NCBI GenBank assembly: GCA_018064385.1
Contig: JAGHVI010000043.1
Location: forward strand, 1-13,385
Source: Candidatus Minthenecus merdequi
GTDB lineage: Bacteria > Bacteroidota > Bacteroidia > Bacteroidales > Paludibacteraceae
Length of the DNA stretch: 13,385 nucleotides
Reading direction: 5' to 3'
The translations under genes and the position numbers were made by a program. This document shows positions 6,963-13,385 of this stretch, in pieces (position 1 is the stretch's first letter; every line of letters begins with the position of its first letter). The notes under the pieces are model-generated. The model ran no database searches. It had not been told where the DNA came from and saw only the letters and a program-made list of their open reading frames with translations.

Positions 6963-7649
6963 ATGATTTTATCATTATTACTAAGCATTTTGTTGACATC
7001 TACACCGATAGATAATGACTCGACAATCGTCGAAAAGAATTATGTTGACATGGTTGCCAACTGGTACAACCAAAATATGAACTACGGAACAATTACAACT
7101 CTGATGGCAGTTGAGAGTTCTTTTATTCCTTTTCCATCAGAAGTCGTCGTTCCTCCAGCAGCAGCCGTAAGTACCCGCAAAGATTCAAATCTGAACATCT
7201 TTCTTATAATCCTATTTGCTACTTTAGGTGCATTGATTGGCGCATTGGTCAACTATTTTTTATCTATTTGGCTCGGCCGTCCGATAATTTACAAATTCGC
7301 CGACAGCAAATTTGGACACCTCTGTCTGCTGTCAGTCGATAAAATCAAAAAGGCTGAAGAGTATTTCAATGAACATGGCAAAGTTTCAACCTTCATTGGA
7401 CGTCTGATACCAGGCATAAGGCAATTGATTTCGATTCCTGCAGGACTTGCACGAATGCCTATTGTTCCTTTTATGGTATTTACTGTCTTGGGCGCAGGAA
7501 TATGGAATACAGTCCTTGCTTTAATAGGCTATGCCGTAGGCGACAATATGGAACTCATATACAAATACTCACACGAGATTGGATATATACTGCTTGGCGT
7601 TCTTGTGGTATTTCTTGTATTTTATATAGTAAAGAAAATCAAGAAATGA
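6963..7649 (+). CDS. DedA-family (VTT domain) inner-membrane protein (228 aa)
   Basis: Key DedA features are visible. ESSFIPFPSE (51-60) carries the two acidic residues E51 and E60 at the first re-entrant region. GRLIPGIRQLISIPAG (146-161) contains R147 and R153, with P150 between them, matching the conserved F-x-G-R-x-x-P-x-x-R motif. Hydrophobic segments lie at ~78-103, 158-192 and 206-223, and the protein ends in a basic KKIKK tail. DedA proteins are linked to proton-motive-force homeostasis, and some family members to lipid flipping (undecaprenyl phosphate carriers among them), so a lipid-carrier or envelope role is plausible. It lies 23 nt after the TPR gene and overlaps aroE by 4 nt. 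The N-terminus before residue 25 is hydrophobic and could act as a signal or a membrane helix. Confidence 0.9.
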   Translation: MILSLLLSILLTSTPIDNDSTIVEKNYVDMVANWYNQNMNYGTITTLMAVESSFIPFPSEVVVPPAAAVSTRKDSNLNIFLIILFATLGALIGALVNYFLSIWLGRPIIYKFADSKFGHLCLLSVDKIKKAEEYFNEHGKVSTFIGRLIPGIRQLISIPAGLARMPIVPFMVFTVLGAGIWNTVLALIGYAVGDNMELIYKYSHEIGYILLGVLVVFLVFYIVKKIKK

Positions 7650-8356
7650 AACATTATGGTCTGATTGGTCGAAACATATCATATTCCATTTCGCCAGAAT
7701 TGCATAATAAGGCTTTCGTTGAAGCAGGTGTTGAGGCTGAATATAGTATTTATGACTTGCCGAATTTGACCAATTTCCGTGAGGTAATGAAAAAAATTGA
7801 TGGCGCCAACATAACAATACCTTATAAACAGGCAGTCATTCCAATGCTTGACAGACTAACACATAAGGCTTTGGTAGTCGGTGCTGTCAACACAATATGT
7901 AAGCATAAAGGAAAGTTGGTTGGTGACAACACCGATTGTGATGGTTTTTTTGCTTTGCTGGACGAAGCAAGAGAAGTGATGAGGAAAAAAGGATATGAGT
8001 TTCAACCTAATGACTGCATATTGGTTTTGGGCAATGGTGGAGCTGCAAAGGCTGTCATCTATGTGCTTGATAACATAGGATTAAAGCATAACACTGCAAC
8101 TCATTCGCAAATGAACGAAGGTTGTATCAACATCGAAAATTATAGAATGGTTGTCAATGCAACACCTAATCACCATCCAAATATAAACTATGATGGTTTC
8201 TGCTCTGGAAAATGCGCTATTGACCTAACTTATAACCCAAATGAGACAGATTTCCTGGCAGAGGCACGAACGAAAGGTGCTTTTACTTTCAACGGAATGA
8301 CAATGCTCAAGAAACAAGCAGAATGCGCAAGAAAACTATGGATTGAAGATAATTAA
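7646..8356 (+). CDS. aroE: Shikimate dehydrogenase (236 aa)
   Basis: It reduces 3-dehydroshikimate to shikimate with NADPH, the fourth step of the shikimate pathway to aromatic amino acids. Motifs seen: SYSISPELHN (12-21; substrate-binding S14 and S16), NITIPYK (55-61; catalytic K61), GAVNT (79-83), GDNTDCDGF (93-101; catalytic D97), the Rossmann loop LGNGGAAKAV (128-137), VNATP (170-174), DLTYNP (193-198) and FNGMTMLKKQA (215-225; Q224). The start is set at ATG 7646 because the motifs begin at once and it overlaps the DedA stop by 4 nt; the frame is open further upstream but lies inside dedA. At 236 aa it is shorter than the usual ~250-280. The expected NRT/SRT cofactor clamp after the second Rossmann strand is not apparent (KHNTATHSQ, 148-156), see findings. 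Confidence 0.92.
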   Translation: MKHYGLIGRNISYSISPELHNKAFVEAGVEAEYSIYDLPNLTNFREVMKKIDGANITIPYKQAVIPMLDRLTHKALVVGAVNTICKHKGKLVGDNTDCDGFFALLDEAREVMRKKGYEFQPNDCILVLGNGGAAKAVIYVLDNIGLKHNTATHSQMNEGCINIENYRMVVNATPNHHPNINYDGFCSGKCAIDLTYNPNETDFLAEARTKGAFTFNGMTMLKKQAECARKLWIEDN

Positions 8357-8377
8357 TAATCAAAACAATAATTCATT

Positions 8378-10042
8378 ATGGTAGAAAAAATTCAAAACAC
8401 ACTGCGTGACAGTGCCGGCATGCGTTGGACAGCTTTGCTGCTTCTTGCGCTTGCCATGTTCTGCTCTTACATTTTTATGGACATCCTCTCCCCTATCAAG
8501 GATCTTATGATGTCTCAACGCGGATGGGATTCGACCGCTTTCGGAACAATGCAAGGAGCAGAAACTTTTCTCAATGTATTCGTATTTTTCCTCATCTTCG
8601 CTGGAATCATCCTCGACAAGATGGGAGTCCGCTTCACTGCTGTCCTCTCTGGTGCCGTTATGCTTGTAGGTGGTTTCATTGAGTATTATGCGGTATCTGA
8701 TGCTTTCATCGGCAGTTCGTGCGAAACTTGGTTCAACAATCACCTCAACTACATTCCAGGATTCCAAGAACTTGGTATCGCACCATTTTATGATGGAATG
8801 CCTGCCTCGGCTAAACTTGCAGCCGTAGGTTTCATGATTTTCGGTTGTGGTACTGAGATGGGTGGTATCACAGTTTCACGTGGTATAGTCAAATGGTTCA
8901 AGGGTCGCGAGACTGCCCTTGCTATGGGTTCAGAAATGGCTCTTGCACGTCTCGGTGTTGCCACTTGTATGATATTCTCTCCTTATTTCGCAAAACTCGG
9001 CGGCGAAATCAGCGTTAGCCGTTCTGTTGCTTTCGGTATCGTCCTCCTCTGCATCGCACTTATGATGTTCATCATCTATTTCTTTATGGATAAAAGACTT
9101 GATGCCCAGACAGGCGAAGGCGAAGAGAAAGACGACCCATTCAAAATTTCAGATATTGGTAAAATCCTCTCCAGCCAAGGTTTTTGGCTCGTTGCTCTTC
9201 TCTGCGTACTCTACTATTCTGCTATCTTCCCATTCCAAAAATATGCAGTAAATATGCTACAGTGCAACCTTACACTCGAACCTGGCAAAGGTTTTTGGGC
9301 TTCTGACAATGTAACATACATTCAATACACTCTTATGATTGCTGTTGCTGCTACATCTTTCATCAGCAATTTTTCTAAAGATATGATTAAGAAAACCACT
9401 CTGATGATTCTTGCAGTAATCCTTCTTGTTGTTTATTGTTGGATGGGTTACAACCGAGGTACCGCAGAGACAATTTTTGCAGTTTTCCCACTCCTCGCCG
9501 TTGCCATCACTCCAATCTTGGGCAATTTAGTTGACCACAAGGGCAAAGCAGCTTCTATGCTTATGATTGGTTCGTTGCTGCTTATTATCTGCCATCTTAC
9601 CTTCGCATTCATTCTCCCTATGTTCAAAGGAAATGCCGTTGGCGGCATTGTTGTGGCTTACGTCACAATTCTTGTGCTTGGCGCTTCTTTCTCTCTCGTT
9701 CCTGCAGCTCTTTGGCCATCTGTTCCTAAACTTGTTGACGAAAAAATTATCGGTTCAGCATACGCACTGATTTTTTGGATTCAGAACATTGGTTTGTGGC
9801 TATTCCCTATTCTTATCGGCAAGGTATTGGACGGCACAAATACTGAAATCGTGGAACAAGTCAAAGCAGCAACTGCTGCTGGCGATATCGAAAAAGTTGA
9901 ACAATTGGCAAACTCTTTCGATTACACCTGGGCAATGTTGATGCTTGCATGTCTCGGTGTCGCTGCTCTTTTAATTGGAATCTATCTTAAGGCTGTTGAC
10001 AAGAAGAAACACTACGGTCTTGAAGAACCTAATATCAAATGA
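8378..10042 (+). CDS. MFS transporter, long form, possibly MFSD1-like (554 aa)
   Basis: A polytopic protein with about 12 membrane segments, beginning at ~17-38 and ending at ~517-537. The loop GIILDKMGVRF (76-86) fits the MFS motif A (G-x-x-x-D-[RK]-x-G-x-[RK]), and a second copy occurs as GNLVDHKGK (382-390). It is longer than typical 400-450-aa members because of a hydrophilic loop at ~106-145, a central linker at ~238-266 and a charged helix-like loop at ~482-514. The C-half stretch with LWPSVP (445-450), IGSAYAL (458-464), IQNIGL (468-473) and GKVLD (481-485) resembles, from memory, the MFSD1 dipeptide-carrier family. The substrate is therefore inferred only weakly. Arginine codons are mostly CGT/CGC (8 of 10). 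The stop overlaps the next start (ATGA). Confidence 0.88.
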   Translation: MVEKIQNTLRDSAGMRWTALLLLALAMFCSYIFMDILSPIKDLMMSQRGWDSTAFGTMQGAETFLNVFVFFLIFAGIILDKMGVRFTAVLSGAVMLVGGFIEYYAVSDAFIGSSCETWFNNHLNYIPGFQELGIAPFYDGMPASAKLAAVGFMIFGCGTEMGGITVSRGIVKWFKGRETALAMGSEMALARLGVATCMIFSPYFAKLGGEISVSRSVAFGIVLLCIALMMFIIYFFMDKRLDAQTGEGEEKDDPFKISDIGKILSSQGFWLVALLCVLYYSAIFPFQKYAVNMLQCNLTLEPGKGFWASDNVTYIQYTLMIAVAATSFISNFSKDMIKKTTLMILAVILLVVYCWMGYNRGTAETIFAVFPLLAVAITPILGNLVDHKGKAASMLMIGSLLLIICHLTFAFILPMFKGNAVGGIVVAYVTILVLGASFSLVPAALWPSVPKLVDEKIIGSAYALIFWIQNIGLWLFPILIGKVLDGTNTEIVEQVKAATAAGDIEKVEQLANSFDYTWAMLMLACLGVAALLIGIYLKAVDKKKHYGLEEPNIK

Positions 10043-10734
10043 TATACTTGATTCCAACAACATTGGGTGATACTCCAATAGATAATGTATTGCCTCGGTT
10101 TAATGCCGAGGTGATACGTTCTCTACATTTTTTCGTTGTCGAAAACATACGCTCCGCACGACGTTTCCTGAAACAGGTTGATCGTGAAATTCCTATTGAT
10201 GACTTGACTTTCTACGAACTCAACCAACATACTGACATTAATTCACTGTTCGCAGAAATGAGAAATGCTTGGCAATACGACATCGGCATTATCTCTGAGG
10301 CAGGTTGCCCCGCAGTCGCTGACCCTGGTGCTTTAATCGTCGCTGAGGCTCATCGCCGTAAAATAAAAGTTAAGACTCTTGTCGGTCCATCATCTATTCT
10401 TATGTCAGTGATGGCTTCTGGTTTTAACGGACAGTCGTTTGCTTTTAACGGATACCTTCCGATAGAAAAAAATAATCGTTCAGCTCGACTGAAAACCTTA
10501 GAACACAAAGCACACTCAGAACACCAAACTCAAGTGTTCATAGAAACTCCATACCGTAATGTGCAGATGGTTGACGAACTTTGCCACACTCTGCAACCTA
10601 AAACAATGCTTTGCATCGCCTGCTCAATTTCAACAGACGATGAGTATATTGAGACACTATCAATAGCCGAATGGCGTAAACTTCTACCCCTCAATCGTAT
10701 TAACAAGAAACCAACCATTTTTCTTATAGGATGA
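10039..10734 (+). CDS. RsmI-like SAM-dependent methyltransferase (231 aa)
   Basis: It belongs to the tetrapyrrole methylase / RsmI (COG0313-like) superfamily. The N-terminus MIYLIPTTLGD is the family's first strand. SEAGCPAVADPGA (86-98) matches the RsmI signature S-D/E-A-G-x-P-x-x-[SA]-D-P-G. VGPSSI (115-120) and FIETPYRN (167-174) are further family motifs. RsmI 2'-O-methylates C1402 of 16S rRNA, but this protein is short (231 versus ~275-290), has Cys-Pro-Ala where RsmI has Thr-Pro-Leu/Gly, and lacks the RsmI C-terminal extension. It may be a paralogue with another substrate, so I give no symbol. It overlaps the MFS gene and the nucleotidase gene by 4 nt each, consistent with translational coupling. 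Confidence 0.85.
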   Translation: MIYLIPTTLGDTPIDNVLPRFNAEVIRSLHFFVVENIRSARRFLKQVDREIPIDDLTFYELNQHTDINSLFAEMRNAWQYDIGIISEAGCPAVADPGALIVAEAHRRKIKVKTLVGPSSILMSVMASGFNGQSFAFNGYLPIEKNNRSARLKTLEHKAHSEHQTQVFIETPYRNVQMVDELCHTLQPKTMLCIACSISTDDEYIETLSIAEWRKLLPLNRINKKPTIFLIG

Positions 10735-12314
10735 AAAAAAATATCATATTATTGCTCACACTATTCTTCTTTGTAATCAACATATTTGCAGAAGATATTG
10801 TTATTCTTTACGACAATGATGTGCATTGCGCTATCAGTGGCTACTCAAAAATGGGTGCACTTCGTGACGAGTTTGAAAAACAACATAAGCATGTAACAGT
10901 CGTATCGTCTGGCGATTTTCTGCAAGGCGACATAATCGGAGCAGAATCAAAAGGCGATGCTATCGTCACAATTATGAATAGCGTAGGCTATGACATCGTT
11001 ACTCTTGGAAACCATGAATTTGACTATGGTATCACTCAACTTAATTCACTTACCAAAGAGTTGAAAGCATCTGTAGTATGTTGTAATTTTCTCAAGATAG
11101 ATAAGACTCCTGTTTTCCCAGCTTACATCATAAAAGAGTATGGTTCACGACATATCGCTTTCATAGGAATTACCACCCCAACGACCACAACAACTTCTTT
11201 GCCTGCAATTTTCTTTGACAACAAAGGCGAAAGAGCATATACTTTTTGCTGGGACAATCTGGCAAATGTTCTTCAAAACACAGTTGATAAGATTCGTACA
11301 TCAGGTGTTGACTATGTCATATTGTTGTCTCACATAGGCACAGAGGCAGATGCACACGGAATTAACATTCAAGCACTTGCCGCTAGCACATCTGGCATTG
11401 ACATCATTTTGGATGGACATTCGCATAGCGTCATTCCTTATGAAATCATTCCGAATATCAACGGTGAAGATGTTATCCTCTGCCAAACTGGCACACGTTT
11501 TGCTAACATAGGACAGTTGACCATAAAAGATAATGGTGAGATTAATAATCAACTTATTCCTCTGAGTTCAATAACGAATAAAAAGGCTAAGACAGAAGAA
11601 CTGATAACTCGTTACAACAAAGAGTTATCTTCAATCACTAATCGAGTAATCGGAAAAAGCAGAGTCACTCTTACCATAAACCATTCAAATGGCGAACGAG
11701 CTATTCGCAGCGCAGAAACTAATCTCGGAGATTTTTTTGCTGACGCAATCCGTTTCTCGTGCGATGCTGACGTAGCATTAATAAATGGAGGCTCTATCCG
11801 TACTGATATTCCAGCTGGCAAAATAACATACGGCAACCTTCGCTCGACCTCGCCTTTTAATAACAAAGTGATGACAGCTCATGCTACAGGTGCTAAAATA
11901 CTTGATATTCTCGAAGCAGCGGTAGCATTCTTACCAGAAGAATCTGGCTCTTTTCTTCAGGTCAGCGGAATCACTTTCGATGTCGATACATCCATTCCAA
12001 CACCTGTTCAATTCACAAAAGACGGTTTCGTCAAAAGCATCAATGGTATCCGCCGTATATCCAATGTTCGTATATGGAATAGTACAAAACGTACTTTCGA
12101 GACATTGGATTCTTCGCACAATTATCTCATTGCCTCGACAGACTACCCTCTGCTAAACCGTGGCTGTCACGGATCCTTCGGTGGTTGTACCCTTGACGGC
12201 GAAACTTACGGATGGGTTATAGATATCATAGAAAAGTATATACAAGAAAATCTGTCTGGAACAGTCGGCGAAGAGTTCCGCCTACCAGCCAACAGAATAA
12301 GAATCAAGAAATAA
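10731..12314 (+). CDS. Secreted 5'-nucleotidase / UshA-like metallophosphatase (527 aa)
   Basis: A signal peptide (1-20, cleavage IFA|E) sends it to the periplasm. The N-terminal metallophosphatase domain (~22-290) has all expected metal ligands: D30 and H32 in DNDVH, D62 in SGD, N94 and H95 in GNHEFD, H201 in SHIG, and H230/H232 in GHSH. The C-terminal nucleotidase domain (~305-520) has NLGDFFADAI (331-340), NGGSIRTD (352-359), the segment around TYGNLRSTSPFNN (366-378) and a substrate-pocket-like SGSFLQVSGI (405-414). UshA-type enzymes dephosphorylate nucleotides, or hydrolyse UDP-sugars, outside the cell for salvage. The length is near that of UshA (~550). Located last in an overlapping trio with the MFS carrier, so supply of a product to that carrier is conceivable but unproven. 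Confidence 0.92.
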   Translation: MKKNIILLLTLFFFVINIFAEDIVILYDNDVHCAISGYSKMGALRDEFEKQHKHVTVVSSGDFLQGDIIGAESKGDAIVTIMNSVGYDIVTLGNHEFDYGITQLNSLTKELKASVVCCNFLKIDKTPVFPAYIIKEYGSRHIAFIGITTPTTTTTSLPAIFFDNKGERAYTFCWDNLANVLQNTVDKIRTSGVDYVILLSHIGTEADAHGINIQALAASTSGIDIILDGHSHSVIPYEIIPNINGEDVILCQTGTRFANIGQLTIKDNGEINNQLIPLSSITNKKAKTEELITRYNKELSSITNRVIGKSRVTLTINHSNGERAIRSAETNLGDFFADAIRFSCDADVALINGGSIRTDIPAGKITYGNLRSTSPFNNKVMTAHATGAKILDILEAAVAFLPEESGSFLQVSGITFDVDTSIPTPVQFTKDGFVKSINGIRRISNVRIWNSTKRTFETLDSSHNYLIASTDYPLLNRGCHGSFGGCTLDGETYGWVIDIIEKYIQENLSGTVGEEFRLPANRIRIKK

Positions 12315-12322
12315 ACAATATC

Positions 12323-12346
12323 TGAGACTACCTATATTTTGTCTCA
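12323..12346. promoter_or_regulatory. Inverted repeat between the nucleotidase gene and fabG
   Basis: TGAGAC (12323-12328) and GTCTCA (12341-12346) form a perfect 6-bp stem with a 12-nt loop in the 52-nt gap. The loop end reads TATATTTTG, which resembles the Bacteroidetes -7 box but with one extra T, and no convincing -33 element lies upstream. It could be a weak terminator, an operator or the remnant of a separate fabG promoter. No T-tract follows the stem. Confidence 0.35.
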
Positions 12347-12366
12347 AGAAAATTAAACACCACATT

Positions 12367-13107
12367 ATGCTACTTGAAAACAAAACAGCACTAATTACAG
12401 GTGCAGCACGAGGCATTGGAAAAGCGATCGCTTTGAAATTTGCAGCCGAAGGCTGCAATATAGCATTTACCGATTTGGTCATCAACGAATCTGCAGAACA
12501 GACTATTCACGAAATTGAAACTTTTGGAGTAAAAGTCAAAGGTTATTCTTCTAACGCCGCTGATTTCACTGAGACCCACGAAGTTGTTAACCAAATTGTT
12601 GCTGATTTTGGACGTATAGATATTTTGGTTAACAATGCCGGAATCACAAAAGATGGACTTCTTCTTCGTATGAACGAATCTCAATGGGATGACGTAATCA
12701 ACGTAAACCTCAAATCTGCTTACAACTTTATTCATGCCGTAGCTCCTGTTATGATACGTCAGCGAATAGGTTCTATCATCAATATGTCATCTGTCGTCGG
12801 TGTAAATGGAAATGCAGGACAATGCAATTACTCAGCCTCAAAGGCAGGTCTCATAGGTCTGGCTAAAAGCACTGCAAAAGAACTTGGTTCTCGAAACATA
12901 CGAGCCAACTGCATTGCTCCTGGCTTCATTATCACTGAAATGACCGAAAAGATACCCACCGATGTCCGTCAAGCGTGGGAGAAAACAATTCCTCTCCGTC
13001 GCGGAGGTAGCGTTGACGAAGTAGCAAAAGTTGCTCTCTTCCTTGCCTCCGACCTTTCTTCTTACGTTTCAGGTCAAGTCATTCCAGTCTGCGGTGGTAT
13101 GTCTTGA
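12367..13107 (+). CDS. fabG: 3-oxoacyl-ACP reductase FabG (246 aa)
   Basis: A classical short-chain dehydrogenase that reduces 3-oxoacyl-ACP with NADPH in type II fatty acid synthesis. It has the cofactor motif TGAARGIG (11-18), NNAG (89-92), and a catalytic set N114, S142, Y155 and K159 (NYSASKAG). IAPGFIITEMT (183-193) and RRGG...VA (211-220) are typical FabG segments, and the end is VCGGMS. The 246-aa length is the family norm. The sequence closely resembles Bacteroidales FabG as I remember it. No other fatty acid synthesis gene is near, and it is separated from the nucleotidase gene by a 52-nt gap with an inverted repeat, so it might be transcribed partly on its own. The start at 12367 fits the SDR N-terminus. 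Confidence 0.95.
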   Translation: MLLENKTALITGAARGIGKAIALKFAAEGCNIAFTDLVINESAEQTIHEIETFGVKVKGYSSNAADFTETHEVVNQIVADFGRIDILVNNAGITKDGLLLRMNESQWDDVINVNLKSAYNFIHAVAPVMIRQRIGSIINMSSVVGVNGNAGQCNYSASKAGLIGLAKSTAKELGSRNIRANCIAPGFIITEMTEKIPTDVRQAWEKTIPLRRGGSVDEVAKVALFLASDLSSYVSGQVIPVCGGMS

Positions 13108-13130
13108 TCATCACTTCATTGTTATCAAGA
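13102..13130. terminator. Possible weak terminator hairpin overlapping the fabG stop
   Basis: TCTTGAT (13102-13108) pairs with ATCAAGA (13124-13130): a perfect 7-bp AT-rich stem with a 15-nt loop. No T-run follows, so an intrinsic terminator call is weak. Confidence 0.3.
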
Positions 13131-13142
13131 AGTAATTAGTGG

Positions 13143-13180
13143 TGTATCGACTGCACCCAATAAACACATCCAACGATACA
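13143..13180. repeat. 7-bp inverted repeat downstream of fabG
   Basis: TGTATCG (13143-13149) and CGATACA (13174-13180) are perfect reverse complements around a 24-nt loop. The right arm lies within the tandem repeat at 13173-13194. It may be part of the 3' untranslated region, or chance. Confidence 0.35.
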
Positions 13181-13194
13181 TTAACGATATATTA
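13173..13194. repeat. 11-bp tandem repeat, ACGATAYATTA twice
   Basis: ACGATACATTA (13173-13183) is followed directly by ACGATATATTA (13184-13194), differing at one base, then by a broken third start, ACG. It ends three bases before the conserved 16-nt block of the right structured repeat. Confidence 0.6.
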
Positions 13195-13197
13195 ACG

Positions 13198-13256
13198 TAA
13201 TTCAAGTTTCGCAAGTTCTGTTCTGGCTGGAAGCCAGTATCTTAGTAACTGGATAC
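13198..13256 (+). repeat. Structured repeat, right copy (16-nt block plus two hairpins, + strand)
   Basis: TAATTCAAGTTTCGCA (13198-13213) is identical to the minus-strand block at 663-648. Hairpin 1 is CTGGCT-GGA-AGCCAG (13223-13237). Hairpin 2 is GTATC/GATAC (13237-13241 and 13252-13256) with a 10-nt loop TTAGTAACTG. As in the left copy, the two hairpins share one base (13237). Stem sequences differ from the left copy yet remain fully paired, whereas the GGA loop and AGTAACYG loop core are kept. Copies are inverted relative to each other and bracket the twelve genes. Confidence 0.75.
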
Positions 13257-13259
13257 ATA

Positions 13260-13357
13260 CTCTCCAGCGAAGCGAAGAGGATGCGCCCAGAGGAGAGGAC
13301 TCTCTGACGAGCCGGTGGCTGGAAGCCACTACCTTGAGTCACCTTATATGCAGACTC
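13260..13357. repeat. Further hairpins in the right flank, including another GGA-loop hairpin
   Basis: CTCTCC/GGAGAG (13260-13265 and 13292-13297) is a 6-bp stem with a 26-nt loop. GTGGCT-GGA-AGCCAC (13315-13329) is a perfect 6-bp hairpin with the same GGA loop as the structured repeats. GAGTC/GACTC (13336-13340 and 13353-13357) forms a 5-bp stem just after it, and GAGTC could instead pair with GACTC at 13298-13302. The hairpin 1 then hairpin 2 order resembles the structured repeats, but the second loop lacks AGTAAC. No gene is visible from 13108 to the window end. Confidence 0.5.
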
Positions 13358-13385
13358 CGACTATGCCTCATCTTACGAAATGACC

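Noticed and set aside
7502..7645. Upstream extension of aroE to ATG 7502
   Set aside because: The extension lies inside the dedA gene in another frame. AroE motifs begin right after ATG 7646, which also gives the common ATGA overlap.
8360..8767. Minus-strand frame of 135 codons opposite the MFS gene
   Set aside because: Composition is a mirror of the MFS coding strand; the MFS frame is fully supported by membrane segments and motif A.

Overview
The window looks like a Bacteroidales (Bacteroidetes) chromosome segment. The DNA is AT-rich. The one clear promoter has the Bacteroidetes -7 form (TACCTTTG). Starts lack strong Shine-Dalgarno sequences, and FabG, the YhcH-type protein, the WG-repeat protein and the 5'-nucleotidase look like Bacteroidales versions. 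The species cannot be named from the sequence.

Layout: positions 1-663 hold the possible tail of an unidentified reading frame, then non-coding DNA crowded with short hairpins. A promoter at about 710-741 leads into twelve genes, all on the + strand and tightly packed (four 4-nt overlaps, one 8-nt overlap, otherwise gaps of 11-54 nt), ending at 13107. Positions 13108-13385 are again non-coding and hairpin-rich.

Gene block: genes 1-3 encode exported proteins: a small unknown secreted protein, a WG-repeat protein and a 412-aa protein with a glycine-zipper segment. Genes 4-6 overlap and encode a lipoprotein, a YhcH/YjgK/YiaL-family protein and a TPR protein. Genes 7-8 are a DedA-family membrane protein and shikimate dehydrogenase (AroE). 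Genes 9-11 overlap and encode a long MFS transporter, an RsmI-like methyltransferase and a secreted 5'-nucleotidase. Gene 12 is FabG. The set mixes envelope functions (1-4, 7, 11), transport (9) and core metabolism (8, 12). Genes 1-3 have no function I can name and use different arginine codons from the MFS gene.

Most notable observation: the gene block is bracketed by two inverted copies of a structured repeat (609-663 on the - strand, 13198-13256 on the + strand). They share an exact 16-nt block followed by two hairpins whose stem sequences differ but remain fully paired, while the loops (GGA; AGTAACYG) are conserved. This is compensatory change, suggesting selection on a folded RNA or single-stranded DNA. 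More hairpins with GGA/TCC loops lie in both flanks.
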